Positions 40,405 to 49,370 of a stretch of DNA of 64,000 bases are shown here, in pieces. The stretch is from assembly GCF_013408175.1 (NCBI RefSeq), contig NZ_JACBYW010000001.1, positions 496,001 through 560,000 on the forward strand, read 5' to 3'. The notes under the pieces are model-generated. The model ran no database searches and was not told where the DNA came from. It worked only from the letters and a program-made list of their open reading frames with translations. This DNA comes from Actinopolyspora biskrensis. Lineage in GTDB: Bacteria > Actinomycetota > Actinomycetes > Mycobacteriales > Pseudonocardiaceae. Position numbers and translations under genes: made by a program. Each line of letters starts with the position of its first letter. The first letter of the stretch is position 1.

Positions 40405-41634
40405 TCAGGCCAGCAGCAGACAGGCGTCCCAGCCGGTGTGCGGATCCTGGTGGGTGCCGAGGGTGTGCAGGGCCAGCGCGATACCGGCGGATCCGTCGAG
40501 GAATTCGGGATCCGACGGGGGTGGTGACAGCCGTGCGAGGAGCCGCTGGCACAGGTGGGGCAGTTCGCCGGTGATCTCGCCGGTGTCGGCGTCGGCGGCC
40601 ATGCGCCAGGCGGTCTGGCCGATTCCGGCCAGGCCGTGGCACAGGCCGGTGTCGGTGACGCGGTCGAGCTGGTCGGGGTCACGCAGCAGGCCCAGCATCG
40701 CGGCCTCGGCGGTGCGTTGTCGGGCGGTGTCGCCGGTGGCGATCCCGGCGAGTTGCAGTGCGCGGGCCAGCCCGGCGGTGCCGTAGCACCAGCGCGGCGC
40801 TTGCCGCTGGGAGGGATCGATCTGTCCGGTCTCGACGTTGGCGCGGCTGATCACTCCGGGCCACCAGGGGCCCGGTTGTTGCCAGGTGTCGAGCCAGCTG
40901 CAGATCCGTTCGAGCGCGTCGCGCTGGCCGTCGACAGCCACACCGCGCAGCAGGGCCAGGGACAACAGCGCCAGCGGTGCGGCGATGCCGTGGGACAGGC
41001 CGATGTTGCCGTGCCCACCGGGGAAATCGGCGGTGATTTCTCCGTTGGGCGAGACCTCGGTCCACCATCCTGGTAGGCCGTCCGAGGTGGACGGCAGGGG
41101 TTCGGTCAGCCGGACGAGGTAGTTCAGCACGGCGCGGGTGATGGCGTGCCGGCGGTGGTGGCGCAGGTGGTAGGCGCCGAGCCCGGCCAGGCCCCGGAAG
41201 AGGTCGAACTCGGCCAGCAGGGGGCGCTGGCCCCGGTCGAGACGCGCGTGGGCCAGGGTGAGACGGGCCCGGGTCAGCTCGACGGTCTTGCTGTCCAGCG
41301 CGGCCAGCACGGGGGGACACCGGCGGGGATCGTCGGCGACCGAGCGGGTGAGAAACCCCAGCGCCGGTGCCCCGTAGAACAGGGTCGCGTTGCGGCCGGT
41401 GGAGACTTCCTCGCGTGCGGCCGCGGTCAGCCAGGCGCGGGCGGTGTCCCAGCTGCCGCGGCCGCTGCGGGCACGTTCGAGGTGCAGCAGCGCGAGGCCG
41501 ACCGCGCCGCCGAGCAGCGATTGCGGCCGAGTGCGGCCCACGCCGCCGTGCGGGTAGAGCGTGTGCGGGTCGGAAAGGGGCTCGGCGAGCTCATCGACCG
41601 CGGCGAGGACGTCGACGGTGTTGAGGGTGTTCAC
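40405..41634 (-). CDS. lanC: Lanthipeptide cyclase LanC
   Basis: Protein of 409 aa. Zinc ligands are recognisable: the first Cys in WCYGTAGLARAL and the Cys-His pair in GLCHGLAG. The catalytic-type His appears in LSHGIAAPLALL. LanC catalyses addition of Cys thiols to dehydroamino acids to form lanthionine rings. The GTG at 41634 overlaps the LanB stop, so the two are coupled. The end WDACLLLA parallels the remnant at 37802. Confidence 0.9.
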   Translation of the reverse strand: MNTLNTVDVLAAVDELAEPLSDPHTLYPHGGVGRTRPQSLLGGAVGLALLHLERARSGRGSWDTARAWLTAAAREEVSTGRNATLFYGAPALGFLTRSVADDPRRCPPVLAALDSKTVELTRARLTLAHARLDRGQRPLLAEFDLFRGLAGLGAYHLRHHRRHAITRAVLNYLVRLTEPLPSTSDGLPGWWTEVSPNGEITADFPGGHGNIGLSHGIAAPLALLSLALLRGVAVDGQRDALERICSWLDTWQQPGPWWPGVISRANVETGQIDPSQRQAPRWCYGTAGLARALQLAGIATGDTARQRTAEAAMLGLLRDPDQLDRVTDTGLCHGLAGIGQTAWRMAADADTGEITGELPHLCQRLLARLSPPPSDPEFLDGSAGIALALHTLGTHQDPHTGWDACLLLA

Positions 41635-44600
41635 GGGGCTCCCTGGGTGCGGGCGGTCCAGCTCAGAGCGGCGGCGCGGGCCAGGCGCAGGCACGTCCGC
41701 TCGGTCTCGGGCGCCACGCCGGTCATGCGCACGTGGTGCAGGTGCAGCAGGTCGGTCAGCACGCCGGCGGGTTCGCGGTGCCCGGACTCGGTCAGGGCGC
41801 TGCGGTAGGCGGTCAGCGCTGTCCGACGCCGGTGCCAGGCGGCCGCGAGGTCCTCGCCGCCCGGCAGGGCGCGTACCGCGGCCCAGTCCTCGCGTGGCTC
41901 GGCCAGCCGCAGTGCCTGCTCGCGCAGGACTCGCTCGGGGGCCGGGCCCGAGGGGGTGTGGGCGTGCTCGATCAGCCACCGCATTCCGGTGGCCGGATCG
42001 TCGTGGAACGAGCACACGAGGTGGACCATGCTCGCCGCGGTCAGAGCCAGCGGCCGAGCACCGTCGTGGTGCTCGACAGCGTGCAGCTGGGCGAGCACCG
42101 CGCTCGAATCGGCGGCGAAGACCGACTCGGCGGCCCGCATCGCCGTTCCGGCGCCGAACCGGCCGGTTTCGGGACAGTAGGTGTCGACCTGGGCGCGGCC
42201 TACGAGCCCCCGTTGGCGCAGCTGGGTGAGCCAGGTGTTGACCCTGGCCAGAGCAGGGGCGCTCTCGTCGTGCTGGCCGGTCCGGATCCGCAGCCGCAGG
42301 TGCGGATCCGGGTCGGCATAGCGCACGAACCACCACTCCGGCGCGGTGTCCCAGCTCGACAGCAGCTCGGGCAGATGATTCGTGAGCACCGTGTTCTGCC
42401 GGTGGGGGTGCCCGTAGAGCTTGAGGTAGAGCCAGGACTCGCTGCCGGGCAGGTGCCCGTGCTCGCGGTCGAGGTGCTGGGCCGACCACCTCGGCGGTGA
42501 GGCGGCCGTGGTGGTGGTCGCCAGCGGGATCACCACCTCGTGGGCGTGCCCGTCGAACCAGCCGAGCTCCTCGTCGGCCGGTGCTTCCCGCAGGGTGACT
42601 TCTCCCGTGCGTTCCAGCTCGGTGCGCAGCAGGGACACGTGCGCCGGAGTGTGCAGGTGCAACCGCATCCGCTGATCGCTGTCACCGAGAGAGACCAGCT
42701 CCGGCACGGCGAAGTGCTGCCGCCACGCTTGAAAGCCCTGCATCCAGTCCTGCCACGAGGCCCCGGAACCGGGAAGGTCGCTTGCTTCCAACCGCCACCG
42801 CGCTGGTGCCAGGATCGTGCGGCGGTAGCGCACTCGGGGCAGAAACGGCAGCCGAGCCGCCGCTGCCCACGAGAACGGCACGCACGGCCTGGCACGGGCG
42901 GTGCTGAGCTCGGTGACGAACCGCACGAGCGGATGCGCGTGGCCGACCATCTCCACCGCGTTGAAGCCCACCGGTTCGACCGGACGCTGCTGGGACAGCG
43001 ACAGCAGCACCAGCCGTTCGGCGTCGGCGGTGACGGCGAGATCGTCCAACGGCACCACGTCGTGACCCGACTCGCGGTGTTCGCCCAGCGAGACCACCGC
43101 GGGCAGCACCTGCCGACTGCGAGCGACGTTGTCGGTGCGCGCATACAGCGCCGGCGCCGAGATCTGGGCCGGGCGCGCGTTCGCACACACTGTGGGCAGT
43201 TCGGCACAGGCCGCGGCCGCACGCTGCTGGTCCTCGCCGTCGAGCAGGTCGAAAAAGCGGCCGGTGGTGGCTCCGGCCGAGCGTGAGACCCCGGCCAGAG
43301 CCAGCTCGAACTCGCCGCGATCAAGGGCGTCCCGCGTCCGGGCCCGCACCTGCACGCGCAGCTCGGTGTGCGGTTGGACCGCTGTCTCCCTCGTCCCCGT
43401 GCTCTCGAGACGACTGATCGTGGCCTCGTCGAGCACGATTTCGGTACGGCCTTCCCAGGCGGCTCGCTGGGCCAGGGCCAGCAACTCCGCATCCCGCTCC
43501 GTGGCCGGAGCGGACTCCGGTGCGTCCCACGGGCAGTCGCGGTAACCGGAGGGGAAACCGAGTCCGGTATCGGCCACCAGCTCGGCCACCGGCACGACCG
43601 CTCGTGGTCCGTACCGTTCCAGGAACCGACCGTGGTACTGCCGCCACGCCGGGGTTCCGAACGGCTCCGGAGCCAGCCGCACCAGCGCTGCGGCCGCGGC
43701 CTCGGCCTCCCGGGCCACCCCCTGCGGCAGGGCCAGGTCGCAGTCCAACCGCAGATCCACCCCGACCGGCCGCTGGCTCGGCGTCAGCCGGGTCATCGCC
43801 CGCGATAGCCCGGCGCGGCGCTGGTCTGCTCGGGTCGGTGCGCCAACGGTGTTGTGCCCCACCACGTCCTGGTGGATGGCACGGAGCTGGGCCACCTGCC
43901 CCGACACCCCGGCCGCCGTGTCGGCCTCGACCTCGTCCAGCGCCGCCACGACGTGGGCCAGGGGGTCGGTGACCGTCATGGGCGGCCGCAACTGGGTGAT
44001 CAGGAATCCCTGCTCGACAAGGGCCGCCAGCATCGGCTCCACCGCGGCGGCGGAGGCGTTGACCGCGGCCGCGACCTTCTCGGCCGCCTCGCACACCCGG
44101 ATCGGCGCGGCCACGGCCCGCATGATGGCCCGCACCACCCGGCTGTGGCGCACCGAGACTTCCCCCAGCCCGGTGGCCTCGTCGGAGCGGCGCTGCCAGC
44201 TCAGCACCATCCTGCCGTCGCGGACCACGGCCGCCGAGTTCGCCACGACCAACAGCCGGGAACACAGCTGCGGATCGGACTCCAGCTCCGCCAGCACCGC
44301 CGACAACCACTCCGCATCGACCCGCGCCACCGCCCGATGCCGGTCGCCCCAGCGCAGTGTCGTGGCGCGGCCGAACCGGGCGGCGGCCACCCCCGCGAAC
44401 AACCCGAACGGGGTCGCCCGAGTGGTGGCACGCAGCAGATACCGCATCATCGAACTCGTCGCGCGACGAACCTCGCGGACACGCTGCTCCTCGCCCGCGC
44501 AGATCGCACGCACACGACCGGCCAGCACCGGGCTGGCCAGCTCCACGGCCACCGCGAACTCCTCAACCGCCCACACCCGCCGTAACCACGAACACCACTG

Positions 44601-44714
44601 CCGCACGTGCGCATCCGTACTTCCGGTCAGATCCGGCCAGGCGACGCTGTCCACAGCGTGGGGAAGTACTGCCGCCCGAACGAGAGCGGCGTCAACCATC
44701 CTGTACAACTGCAC
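41631..44714 (-). CDS. lanB: Class I lanthipeptide dehydratase LanB
   Basis: About 1027 aa, full length for the family. The N-terminal two thirds match the glutamylation domain (RRATSSMMRYLLRATTRATPFGLFAGVAAA is a well-conserved LanB segment, quoted in part). The C-terminal elimination domain follows (WLYLKLYGHPHRQNTVLTNHL, EWWFVRYADPDPHLRLRIR). It dehydrates Ser/Thr in the precursor core using glutamyl-tRNA. The GTG at 44714 or the ATG at 44699 may be the start; neither has a strong ribosome-binding site. The two precursor genes lie just upstream. Confidence 0.9.
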   Translation of the reverse strand: MQLYRMVDAALVRAAVLPHAVDSVAWPDLTGSTDAHVRQWCSWLRRVWAVEEFAVAVELASPVLAGRVRAICAGEEQRVREVRRATSSMMRYLLRATTRATPFGLFAGVAAARFGRATTLRWGDRHRAVARVDAEWLSAVLAELESDPQLCSRLLVVANSAAVVRDGRMVLSWQRRSDEATGLGEVSVRHSRVVRAIMRAVAAPIRVCEAAEKVAAAVNASAAAVEPMLAALVEQGFLITQLRPPMTVTDPLAHVVAALDEVEADTAAGVSGQVAQLRAIHQDVVGHNTVGAPTRADQRRAGLSRAMTRLTPSQRPVGVDLRLDCDLALPQGVAREAEAAAAALVRLAPEPFGTPAWRQYHGRFLERYGPRAVVPVAELVADTGLGFPSGYRDCPWDAPESAPATERDAELLALAQRAAWEGRTEIVLDEATISRLESTGTRETAVQPHTELRVQVRARTRDALDRGEFELALAGVSRSAGATTGRFFDLLDGEDQQRAAAACAELPTVCANARPAQISAPALYARTDNVARSRQVLPAVVSLGEHRESGHDVVPLDDLAVTADAERLVLLSLSQQRPVEPVGFNAVEMVGHAHPLVRFVTELSTARARPCVPFSWAAAARLPFLPRVRYRRTILAPARWRLEASDLPGSGASWQDWMQGFQAWRQHFAVPELVSLGDSDQRMRLHLHTPAHVSLLRTELERTGEVTLREAPADEELGWFDGHAHEVVIPLATTTTAASPPRWSAQHLDREHGHLPGSESWLYLKLYGHPHRQNTVLTNHLPELLSSWDTAPEWWFVRYADPDPHLRLRIRTGQHDESAPALARVNTWLTQLRQRGLVGRAQVDTYCPETGRFGAGTAMRAAESVFAADSSAVLAQLHAVEHHDGARPLALTAASMVHLVCSFHDDPATGMRWLIEHAHTPSGPAPERVLREQALRLAEPREDWAAVRALPGGEDLAAAWHRRRTALTAYRSALTESGHREPAGVLTDLLHLHHVRMTGVAPETERTCLRLARAAALSWTARTQGAP

Positions 44715-44793
44715 CCCAAAGAAGAAAGCCGGGTGGCGACGCAGAACGCCCCGCCACCCGACATCACCACTGGTTCGTCACCGTCAACCCGGG

Positions 44794-45015
44794 TTACGGG
44801 CAGGTCTGCATGCAGGCCGACTCGCAAGTTTGGCCGCATCCGTCATCGGTGGGCCGCATGAGCTCCTCGACGATCGGACCGGACTCCGCGAAGCGGATAT
44901 CGAGGTCGAAGTCCTCGACAGCAGGAGACTCGGCCCCCACATCGGCGTTGGCCTCGGCCACTCCCGGCACGGTGACCTCGGAGTCGGTGGAAACAGTCAA
45001 CACAACCTCCATCAT
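44794..45015 (-). CDS. FxLD lanthipeptide precursor 1
   Basis: Up to 73 aa. The leader contains DFDLDIRF (the FxLD motif) and ends before a core of about 18 residues, TDDGCGQTCESACMQTCP, with four Cys and several Ser/Thr for ring formation. GGAGG at 45006-45010 lies inside the ATG frame, and a TTG at 45000 is 5 bases after it, so the true start may be TTG and the peptide about 68 aa. It sits between methyltransferase 2 and LanB. Confidence 0.85.
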   Translation of the reverse strand: MMEVVLTVSTDSEVTVPGVAEANADVGAESPAVEDFDLDIRFAESGPIVEELMRPTDDGCGQTCESACMQTCP

Positions 45016-45048
45016 TCGGCAATCGTGGTTGCCGCAGGGCCCTGTCGG

Positions 45049-46620
45049 TCAGAGCTCCCGCGCTCCCGGCCAGGAGACGACGACACGCGTGTGCTTCTTC
45101 TCGATGACGCGTCCCCTGGGGAGTTCACTGGTCGGCCGCGTAGCGGGAAACACCTCGATACGCGCGCCGGGACCGCCGCGCAGATCGCGATCGAAGCGCC
45201 GCAACAGCTCGACGTAGTCCTCGGCCACAGCCTCTGCCTCGGGCCCGTGCGCGTACACGCCGTTCTCGAACGTGTCGCCGCCCTCGAGAGGCCGTTTCGT
45301 GCGATAGGCAAAAGACGCTCCGCGGATCAGCGTCGGCACGCCCCGCTGAGCCGACCGAGTTACGAGACCGCGTTCGATCGCGTCTTGCCGTGCCGCGAGC
45401 AGACCGAACACCGGCGCTTGCGTCGCGATCCAAAAGTGCGTCTCATCGGGGTAGCTGAATTCGACGTCCGGCCAACGCTCCAATCGTGGCTGCTGCAACG
45501 ACTTCTGCAATCCGGTGACGTCGAGCAGCTGCTCTTCCTCGACCCGCAGCGCCACCTCGGACCCGTCGAGCGGGATCAGGCGTTCCTCGCGGGCGCTGGC
45601 ACCCTGCATCGGAACGAACCCGCACAGGCGATATCCCGTGCTGACCAGGTGGTCCTCGTCGTGGGCGAACACCACCGACCGAGTCAGCCCCCGCATCCGC
45701 AGCGGGACCACGATCCGCCCGCCCGGCGCGAGCTGCTCGATCCAGGCCGGGGGGATGTCCCACGCGCCGGCCGTGACGATGATCCGGTCGTACGGCGCCT
45801 CCGGCGCATGTCCGTGCTCGGCGTCCCCGTGCACCACCCTGACCCGCTCGTAGCCGGCAGTCTGCAGGCAGCTGCGGGCACGTTCGACGATGTCGCCATC
45901 GATGTCGAGCGAGACGACCGTGCCGGCCTCGCCCACGAGTTCGGCGAGCAGGGCGGCGTTGTAGCCACCGCTGCCGACCTCCAGAACCCGCATTCCCGGT
46001 TGGAGCTGAGCCTGCTCCAGCATCGTGACCTGGATGTGGGTGGCCGACAGCGAGCTGGTGGCCAACCCCTGCTCGTCCCGCTTGGTCACCACAGCCTGGT
46101 TCGCCGCATACACGTCCTCCAGCGACTCGCCCGGTGCGAACAGGTGCCGCGGCACCGTTCGCAGCGCTTCCGCGACCGAATCACTATGCAGGTCGCCCCA
46201 GTCCTGCAGCTGGCGCACCATCGCCTCGCGAAGATCCTGCGCCTGATCTCTTTGTGTAGTCACGTGATCACTCTCCCAGTGCTGTTCGGTCACGAGTCTG
46301 TCGACTCGATGCTGCGGTTGTTCCGCGTGGTCGGTGAGGAGTTCGGTGCAGGCGCGGGCGAGGGGCACGGCTGCGGCGGGGCCGACGATGAGGTGGAGGG
46401 CGTTGTCTCGGTGGAGGCGTCCGAGTACCGCGGGGTGGTCGCGCGGTGCGGTGTCGTTGATGGCGTGGTGGTCGGCCAGGGTCAGGCGTAGTCGGGTGAG
46501 GCAGTGGGTGACCGTGACGACGTTGTCGCTGCCGCCGAGCAGGGGCAGCAGGTCGGTGGTGGTGCGGGCGGAGGCGCGCTGCACCCCCGTCCCGTGGTGT
46601 GCGTAGCCGCGGGTAGGCAT
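45049..46620 (-). CDS. PTS EIIB-like domain in frame with FxLD methyltransferase 2
   Basis: Protein of 523 aa from the ATG at 46620 (GGAGG upstream). Residues about 21-97 match the glucose-type PTS EIIB domain: LLGGSDNVVTVTHCLTRLRL with the phospho-acceptor Cys at 40, later NALHLIVGP. From about 120 onward a PIMT-like methyltransferase follows, with SAM motif I VLEVGSGGYNAALL (212-) and PYDRIIVTAGAWDIPPAW, then the FxLD-type C-terminal part. No stop separates the parts. A GTG at 46263 with GGGAG upstream could alternatively start a separate 404-aa methyltransferase, the size of copy 1. Confidence 0.8.
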   Translation of the reverse strand: MPTRGYAHHGTGVQRASARTTTDLLPLLGGSDNVVTVTHCLTRLRLTLADHHAINDTAPRDHPAVLGRLHRDNALHLIVGPAAAVPLARACTELLTDHAEQPQHRVDRLVTEQHWESDHVTTQRDQAQDLREAMVRQLQDWGDLHSDSVAEALRTVPRHLFAPGESLEDVYAANQAVVTKRDEQGLATSSLSATHIQVTMLEQAQLQPGMRVLEVGSGGYNAALLAELVGEAGTVVSLDIDGDIVERARSCLQTAGYERVRVVHGDAEHGHAPEAPYDRIIVTAGAWDIPPAWIEQLAPGGRIVVPLRMRGLTRSVVFAHDEDHLVSTGYRLCGFVPMQGASAREERLIPLDGSEVALRVEEEQLLDVTGLQKSLQQPRLERWPDVEFSYPDETHFWIATQAPVFGLLAARQDAIERGLVTRSAQRGVPTLIRGASFAYRTKRPLEGGDTFENGVYAHGPEAEAVAEDYVELLRRFDRDLRGGPGARIEVFPATRPTSELPRGRVIEKKHTRVVVSWPGAREL

Positions 46621-46683
46621 CCCCACCTCCGTGGCCGAGAAGACGGGGGCTGGACAGTGCCTACCCCGGGGCAGGGAAAGTGC

Positions 46684-46839
46684 TCAGGCAGTCGTGGTGC
46701 AGGCCGACTTTTCGCAGGTGTGGTCACACCCGTCGTCGGTCTGGCAGGCCATTTCCCGAAACGGAACCTCTTCGGTCGTGACCTGCACATCCAGCTCGAA
46801 CACGTCCTCGACCGTCTCGCCCGCGAGTGCTGCGGCCAT
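46684..46839 (-). CDS. FxLD lanthipeptide precursor 2 (51 aa)
   Basis: The ATG at 46839 follows AGGAAGAGG. The leader has VFELDVQV, the FxLD motif, and ends at FREMA. The core CQTDDGCDHTCEKSACTTTA holds four Cys plus Ser/Thr and shares TDDGC and spaced TC/AC with precursor 1. The Asp-Gly pair is the expected target for a PIMT-like enzyme. It is too short for usual ORF cutoffs. A 13-bp inverted repeat lies upstream. Confidence 0.85.
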   Translation of the reverse strand: MAAALAGETVEDVFELDVQVTTEEVPFREMACQTDDGCDHTCEKSACTTTA

Positions 46840-46890
46840 GGGGCACCTCTTCCTTCTGGGGACAGCGGGGGCGAACCCCTCAGGTTTTAA

Positions 46891-46926
46891 CGAAAGTGCG
46901 CTACGAACATGCTTAGCGCACTTTCG
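46891..46926 (-). promoter_or_regulatory. 13-bp inverted repeat upstream of precursor 2
   Basis: CGAAAGTGCGCTA (46891-46903) and TAGCGCACTTTCG (46914-46926) are perfect arms around 10 bases, about 50 bases before the precursor 2 start. The half-site GCACTTTCG recurs at 48224-48232 in the XRE regulator promoter, suggesting a shared operator. A bidirectional terminator is the alternative. Confidence 0.6.
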
Positions 46927-47020
46927 ATGCTGTCGGCCAAAGAAGAAGTGATCAATCGTCCAAACGAGTGACGCCCTCGGTGACGGGCGGAGTCACCGAG
47001 GGCGTCTGGTGCTTACGCGT

Positions 47021-47221
47021 TCAGAGTTCGAACTTGCCGTCCCTGACGTTGGAGAGGAAGGAGGTCCATGCGTCGGCGGTGAAGACATGCGCGCCCTTCG
47101 AGCGGTCCTTGGTGTCCCGGACGGCGACGTGTCCTGGCGCGTAGCCGACCTCGACGCAGTTGCCGCTGGGCTCACTGAAGCTGGACTTGTGCCAGCCTGT
47201 GATGTTGTCCATCGAGATCAT
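47021..47221 (-). CDS. DUF397 protein
   Basis: Protein of 66 aa. WHKSSFSEPSGNCVEVGYAP, VAVRDTKDRSKGAHVF and TADAWTSFLSNVRDGKF are the DUF397 signature. It is paired with the Scr1-type XRE gene immediately upstream, the usual arrangement in actinobacteria where the two form an antagonist-regulator (toxin-antitoxin-like) pair. A Met at 47212 is an alternative start. Confidence 0.9.
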   Translation of the reverse strand: MISMDNITGWHKSSFSEPSGNCVEVGYAPGHVAVRDTKDRSKGAHVFTADAWTSFLSNVRDGKFEL

Positions 47222-47249
47222 GATGGCTTGCCGCTCCTTCGGGTGTGGA

Positions 47250-48146
47250 TCATGCGAATTCGGTGGCGACCCGGAGCAGGAAGTCCTTCGACTCCACCGG
47301 GTCGAGGGCTGCTCCCAGCAGCCCGTTCCACAACCCACTGTAGGTGGCCACGTCGTTGACCCCATCGAGGTAGTCCCCGTTGTTGTACTGCTCGATATAG
47401 ACGAACTCCAGGGGTGGAGCGTTCGTGCCCGCAGCCGGGACACGGAAGCGCACGAACGGAAACGAGCTGGCCATCGCCGGGATCGCGGTGAACGGCAGGA
47501 TGTGCAGATGCACCATCGGCAGTTCGGCGAGCTCGGCGAGATGCCGCAGCTGCCGGTGCATGATCGCTGAGTCGCCGTAGACGCGTCGGATCGCGGACTC
47601 GGACAACACCGCCGTGATCTCCGGAGCGTCCTCCTTGTCGAGGACGTGCTGCCGCTCCAGCCGGGCTTTGATGCGCTGCTCGGTTTCCTCGTCGCCGTAG
47701 CGGACGTTTTCGAACATCGCCCGCATGTACTCCTCGGTCTGAAACAGTGCGTAGACCACCTCTGTTTGGTAGATCTCCATCGCCTGCGCATCGGCTTCCA
47801 GGTCGACCGCGATCCGGAAGTGCTGTGGATGCGTGGCTCGGTACCCGCGCCATCGGCCGCGGTTCTCCGAACCTTTGTTGAGCTCGCAGAACTGTTCCGG
47901 ATCGATCGGCTCACCGCCGTCGCGGGGTGTCCCGTCGTCGCGGGTGCCGATGTGGTCGCGGTAGTAGGTGACCAGTTCCCGCAGAGGTTTCTGCCGGATG
48001 CCGGTCAGGCCACGTTCCAGCTTGGAGACGACACTCCAGCTCCGTTCGATCACCTCGGCGGCATCGGTCAGTTCCAGCCCGGCTCGATCGCGCAGGTGTC
48101 GCAGCTCGTTGCCCAGCTGGAGCCGTCGCACTGTCGGGGTTGGCAT
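47250..48146 (-). CDS. Scr1-type XRE regulator (HTH + DUF5753)
   Basis: Protein of 298 aa. HTH residues about 8-65 (LQLGNELRHLRDRAGLELTD, AEVIERSWSVVSKLERGLTG), then a DUF5753 domain (YQTEVVYALFQTEEYMRAMF, MHRQLRHLAELAELPMVHLHIL, quoted in part). The ATG at 48146 has GGGAGGATC upstream. Such regulators act with DUF397 proteins. The GCACTTTCG motif in its own promoter and in front of precursor 2 suggests it controls the lanthipeptide genes. Confidence 0.88.
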   Translation of the reverse strand: MPTPTVRRLQLGNELRHLRDRAGLELTDAAEVIERSWSVVSKLERGLTGIRQKPLRELVTYYRDHIGTRDDGTPRDGGEPIDPEQFCELNKGSENRGRWRGYRATHPQHFRIAVDLEADAQAMEIYQTEVVYALFQTEEYMRAMFENVRYGDEETEQRIKARLERQHVLDKEDAPEITAVLSESAIRRVYGDSAIMHRQLRHLAELAELPMVHLHILPFTAIPAMASSFPFVRFRVPAAGTNAPPLEFVYIEQYNNGDYLDGVNDVATYSGLWNGLLGAALDPVESKDFLLRVATEFA

Positions 48147-48290
48147 GGGGTGATCCTCCCACTCCCGTGTGCGCCGGGAGCACGTCGGATTCAAAGTTCT
48201 CGCACTCATCGCATTGTCGTTTTGCACTTTCGGATATACGCTCAGCGGCAAGCGACAAAGCAAATCGCACATGCGATGAAAGGTTGCTCC

Positions 48291-48629
48291 GTGAACCCCC
48301 GCGCCACGCTCATCGGCCCCACAGCAGCGCTGCTGTGGACCGGCCCTGCCGCGTCGTCCGCCCGGTCACGCGGTCACCCCGAAGTGAGCATGGTCGGCCT
48401 TGTCCTGGGGCCAGTCAGGACGAGGTTGGCGGGGTCCGTGCTGTTGTTCGGTGCCGCGATCGGCCTCGGGCTGTGGTTCGAGGGCCGACGGGATCGAACG
48501 GGCCCGCACCGCCGAACGCGTCTCACGGATTCGGCGAGGCGCGTCTGTCCCCACAGGTTCCTGCCGTCGGCGACGGACAACGGGGTCCGTCGCCGACGGC
48601 GGGTGGACCCCGGCAGTTCACCCCTGTAG
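48291..48629 (+). CDS. Small unknown protein, divergent from the XRE regulator
   Basis: GTG at 48291 with AAAGG upstream. The product (112 aa) has one hydrophobic stretch (GSVLLFGAAIGLGLWFEG) and an Arg-rich tail. No homologue recognised. Coding evidence is moderate. Confidence 0.35.
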   Translation: MNPRATLIGPTAALLWTGPAASSARSRGHPEVSMVGLVLGPVRTRLAGSVLLFGAAIGLGLWFEGRRDRTGPHRRTRLTDSARRVCPHRFLPSATDNGVRRRRRVDPGSSPL

Positions 48630-48733
48630 CTGCCGGGGAGAGGTCGGCTGCCGCTCGTGCTCGCTCTCGCCCCCCGACCGGGACGGTGCGGGCGGCAGCC
48701 GGCCCGTCCGTGATTTCTCGATGGAGCTCGCCC

Positions 48734-49003
48734 ATGTCCATGCCGCTCGACGAACTCACCGCCGAGACCGCCTGTCCGTCACGAACCGGCCGGGGAGCGC
48801 ACTATCCCCGCTTCCGCGACGGGATACCGGTGACCATGCCCGGAACGATTACCTCCCCGATGCGGCGGGAGGTGGTGCTGCTGTCGCTGTGCGGCACCGC
48901 GCACCTGCGCACACCACCCCGCGACAGGGAGCCACCGCGGCAGGTGTGCTCGTTGTGCCAACGTGCTCGCGCCGAGGCCGTCGACATCGCCCCGACAGCC
49001 TGA
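48734..49003 (+). CDS. Small unknown protein with a CSLC motif
   Basis: ATG at 48734 follows GGAG. The product (89 aa) has CGTAHLRTPPRDREPPRQVC and SLCQRARAEA, perhaps a two-Cys-pair metal site. Unrecognised. Confidence 0.45.
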   Translation: MSMPLDELTAETACPSRTGRGAHYPRFRDGIPVTMPGTITSPMRREVVLLSLCGTAHLRTPPRDREPPRQVCSLCQRARAEAVDIAPTA

Positions 49004-49370
49004 CTCGGGACATGCCTCGCCGTCGCCGCGGACCGGCATGAGCTGTGCGAGACAAACGGGCACAGGGCGTCGGCGCACCGGCGCGGTTCAGCGATGCCGG
49101 CGGAGGCCATAGCGCCGAGCTCACGAACCGAGCACCGTTTCCGTGGTTTTCCCGGACGCGCGGCCACGGCGGTTCGATCCGCAGATCCCGACGATCTCGG
49201 CGCGTTGTTGAACAAGCTGCGCCGCTGGCCCCTCCTGAGATCACCCTGGGAATGAGGAGTGCGGCCGCGCACGGTGCGGCCAGCATCGGAAACATATCCC
49301 GATGAGCGCACACCGCTCGTCAACTCTGGACAGCCCACAAGATACCAACCATCGACAAGGAGCCGACACC
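49004..49370. other. Intergenic region, no gene seen
   Basis: About 370 bases of high GC with no frame that has a ribosome-binding site. The promoter for the 49371 operon is expected at its right end. Confidence 0.35.

Noticed and set aside
43849-46491. 880-codon plus-strand open frame
   Set aside because: Antisense shadow of LanB and methyltransferase 2; high GC makes long opposite frames common.
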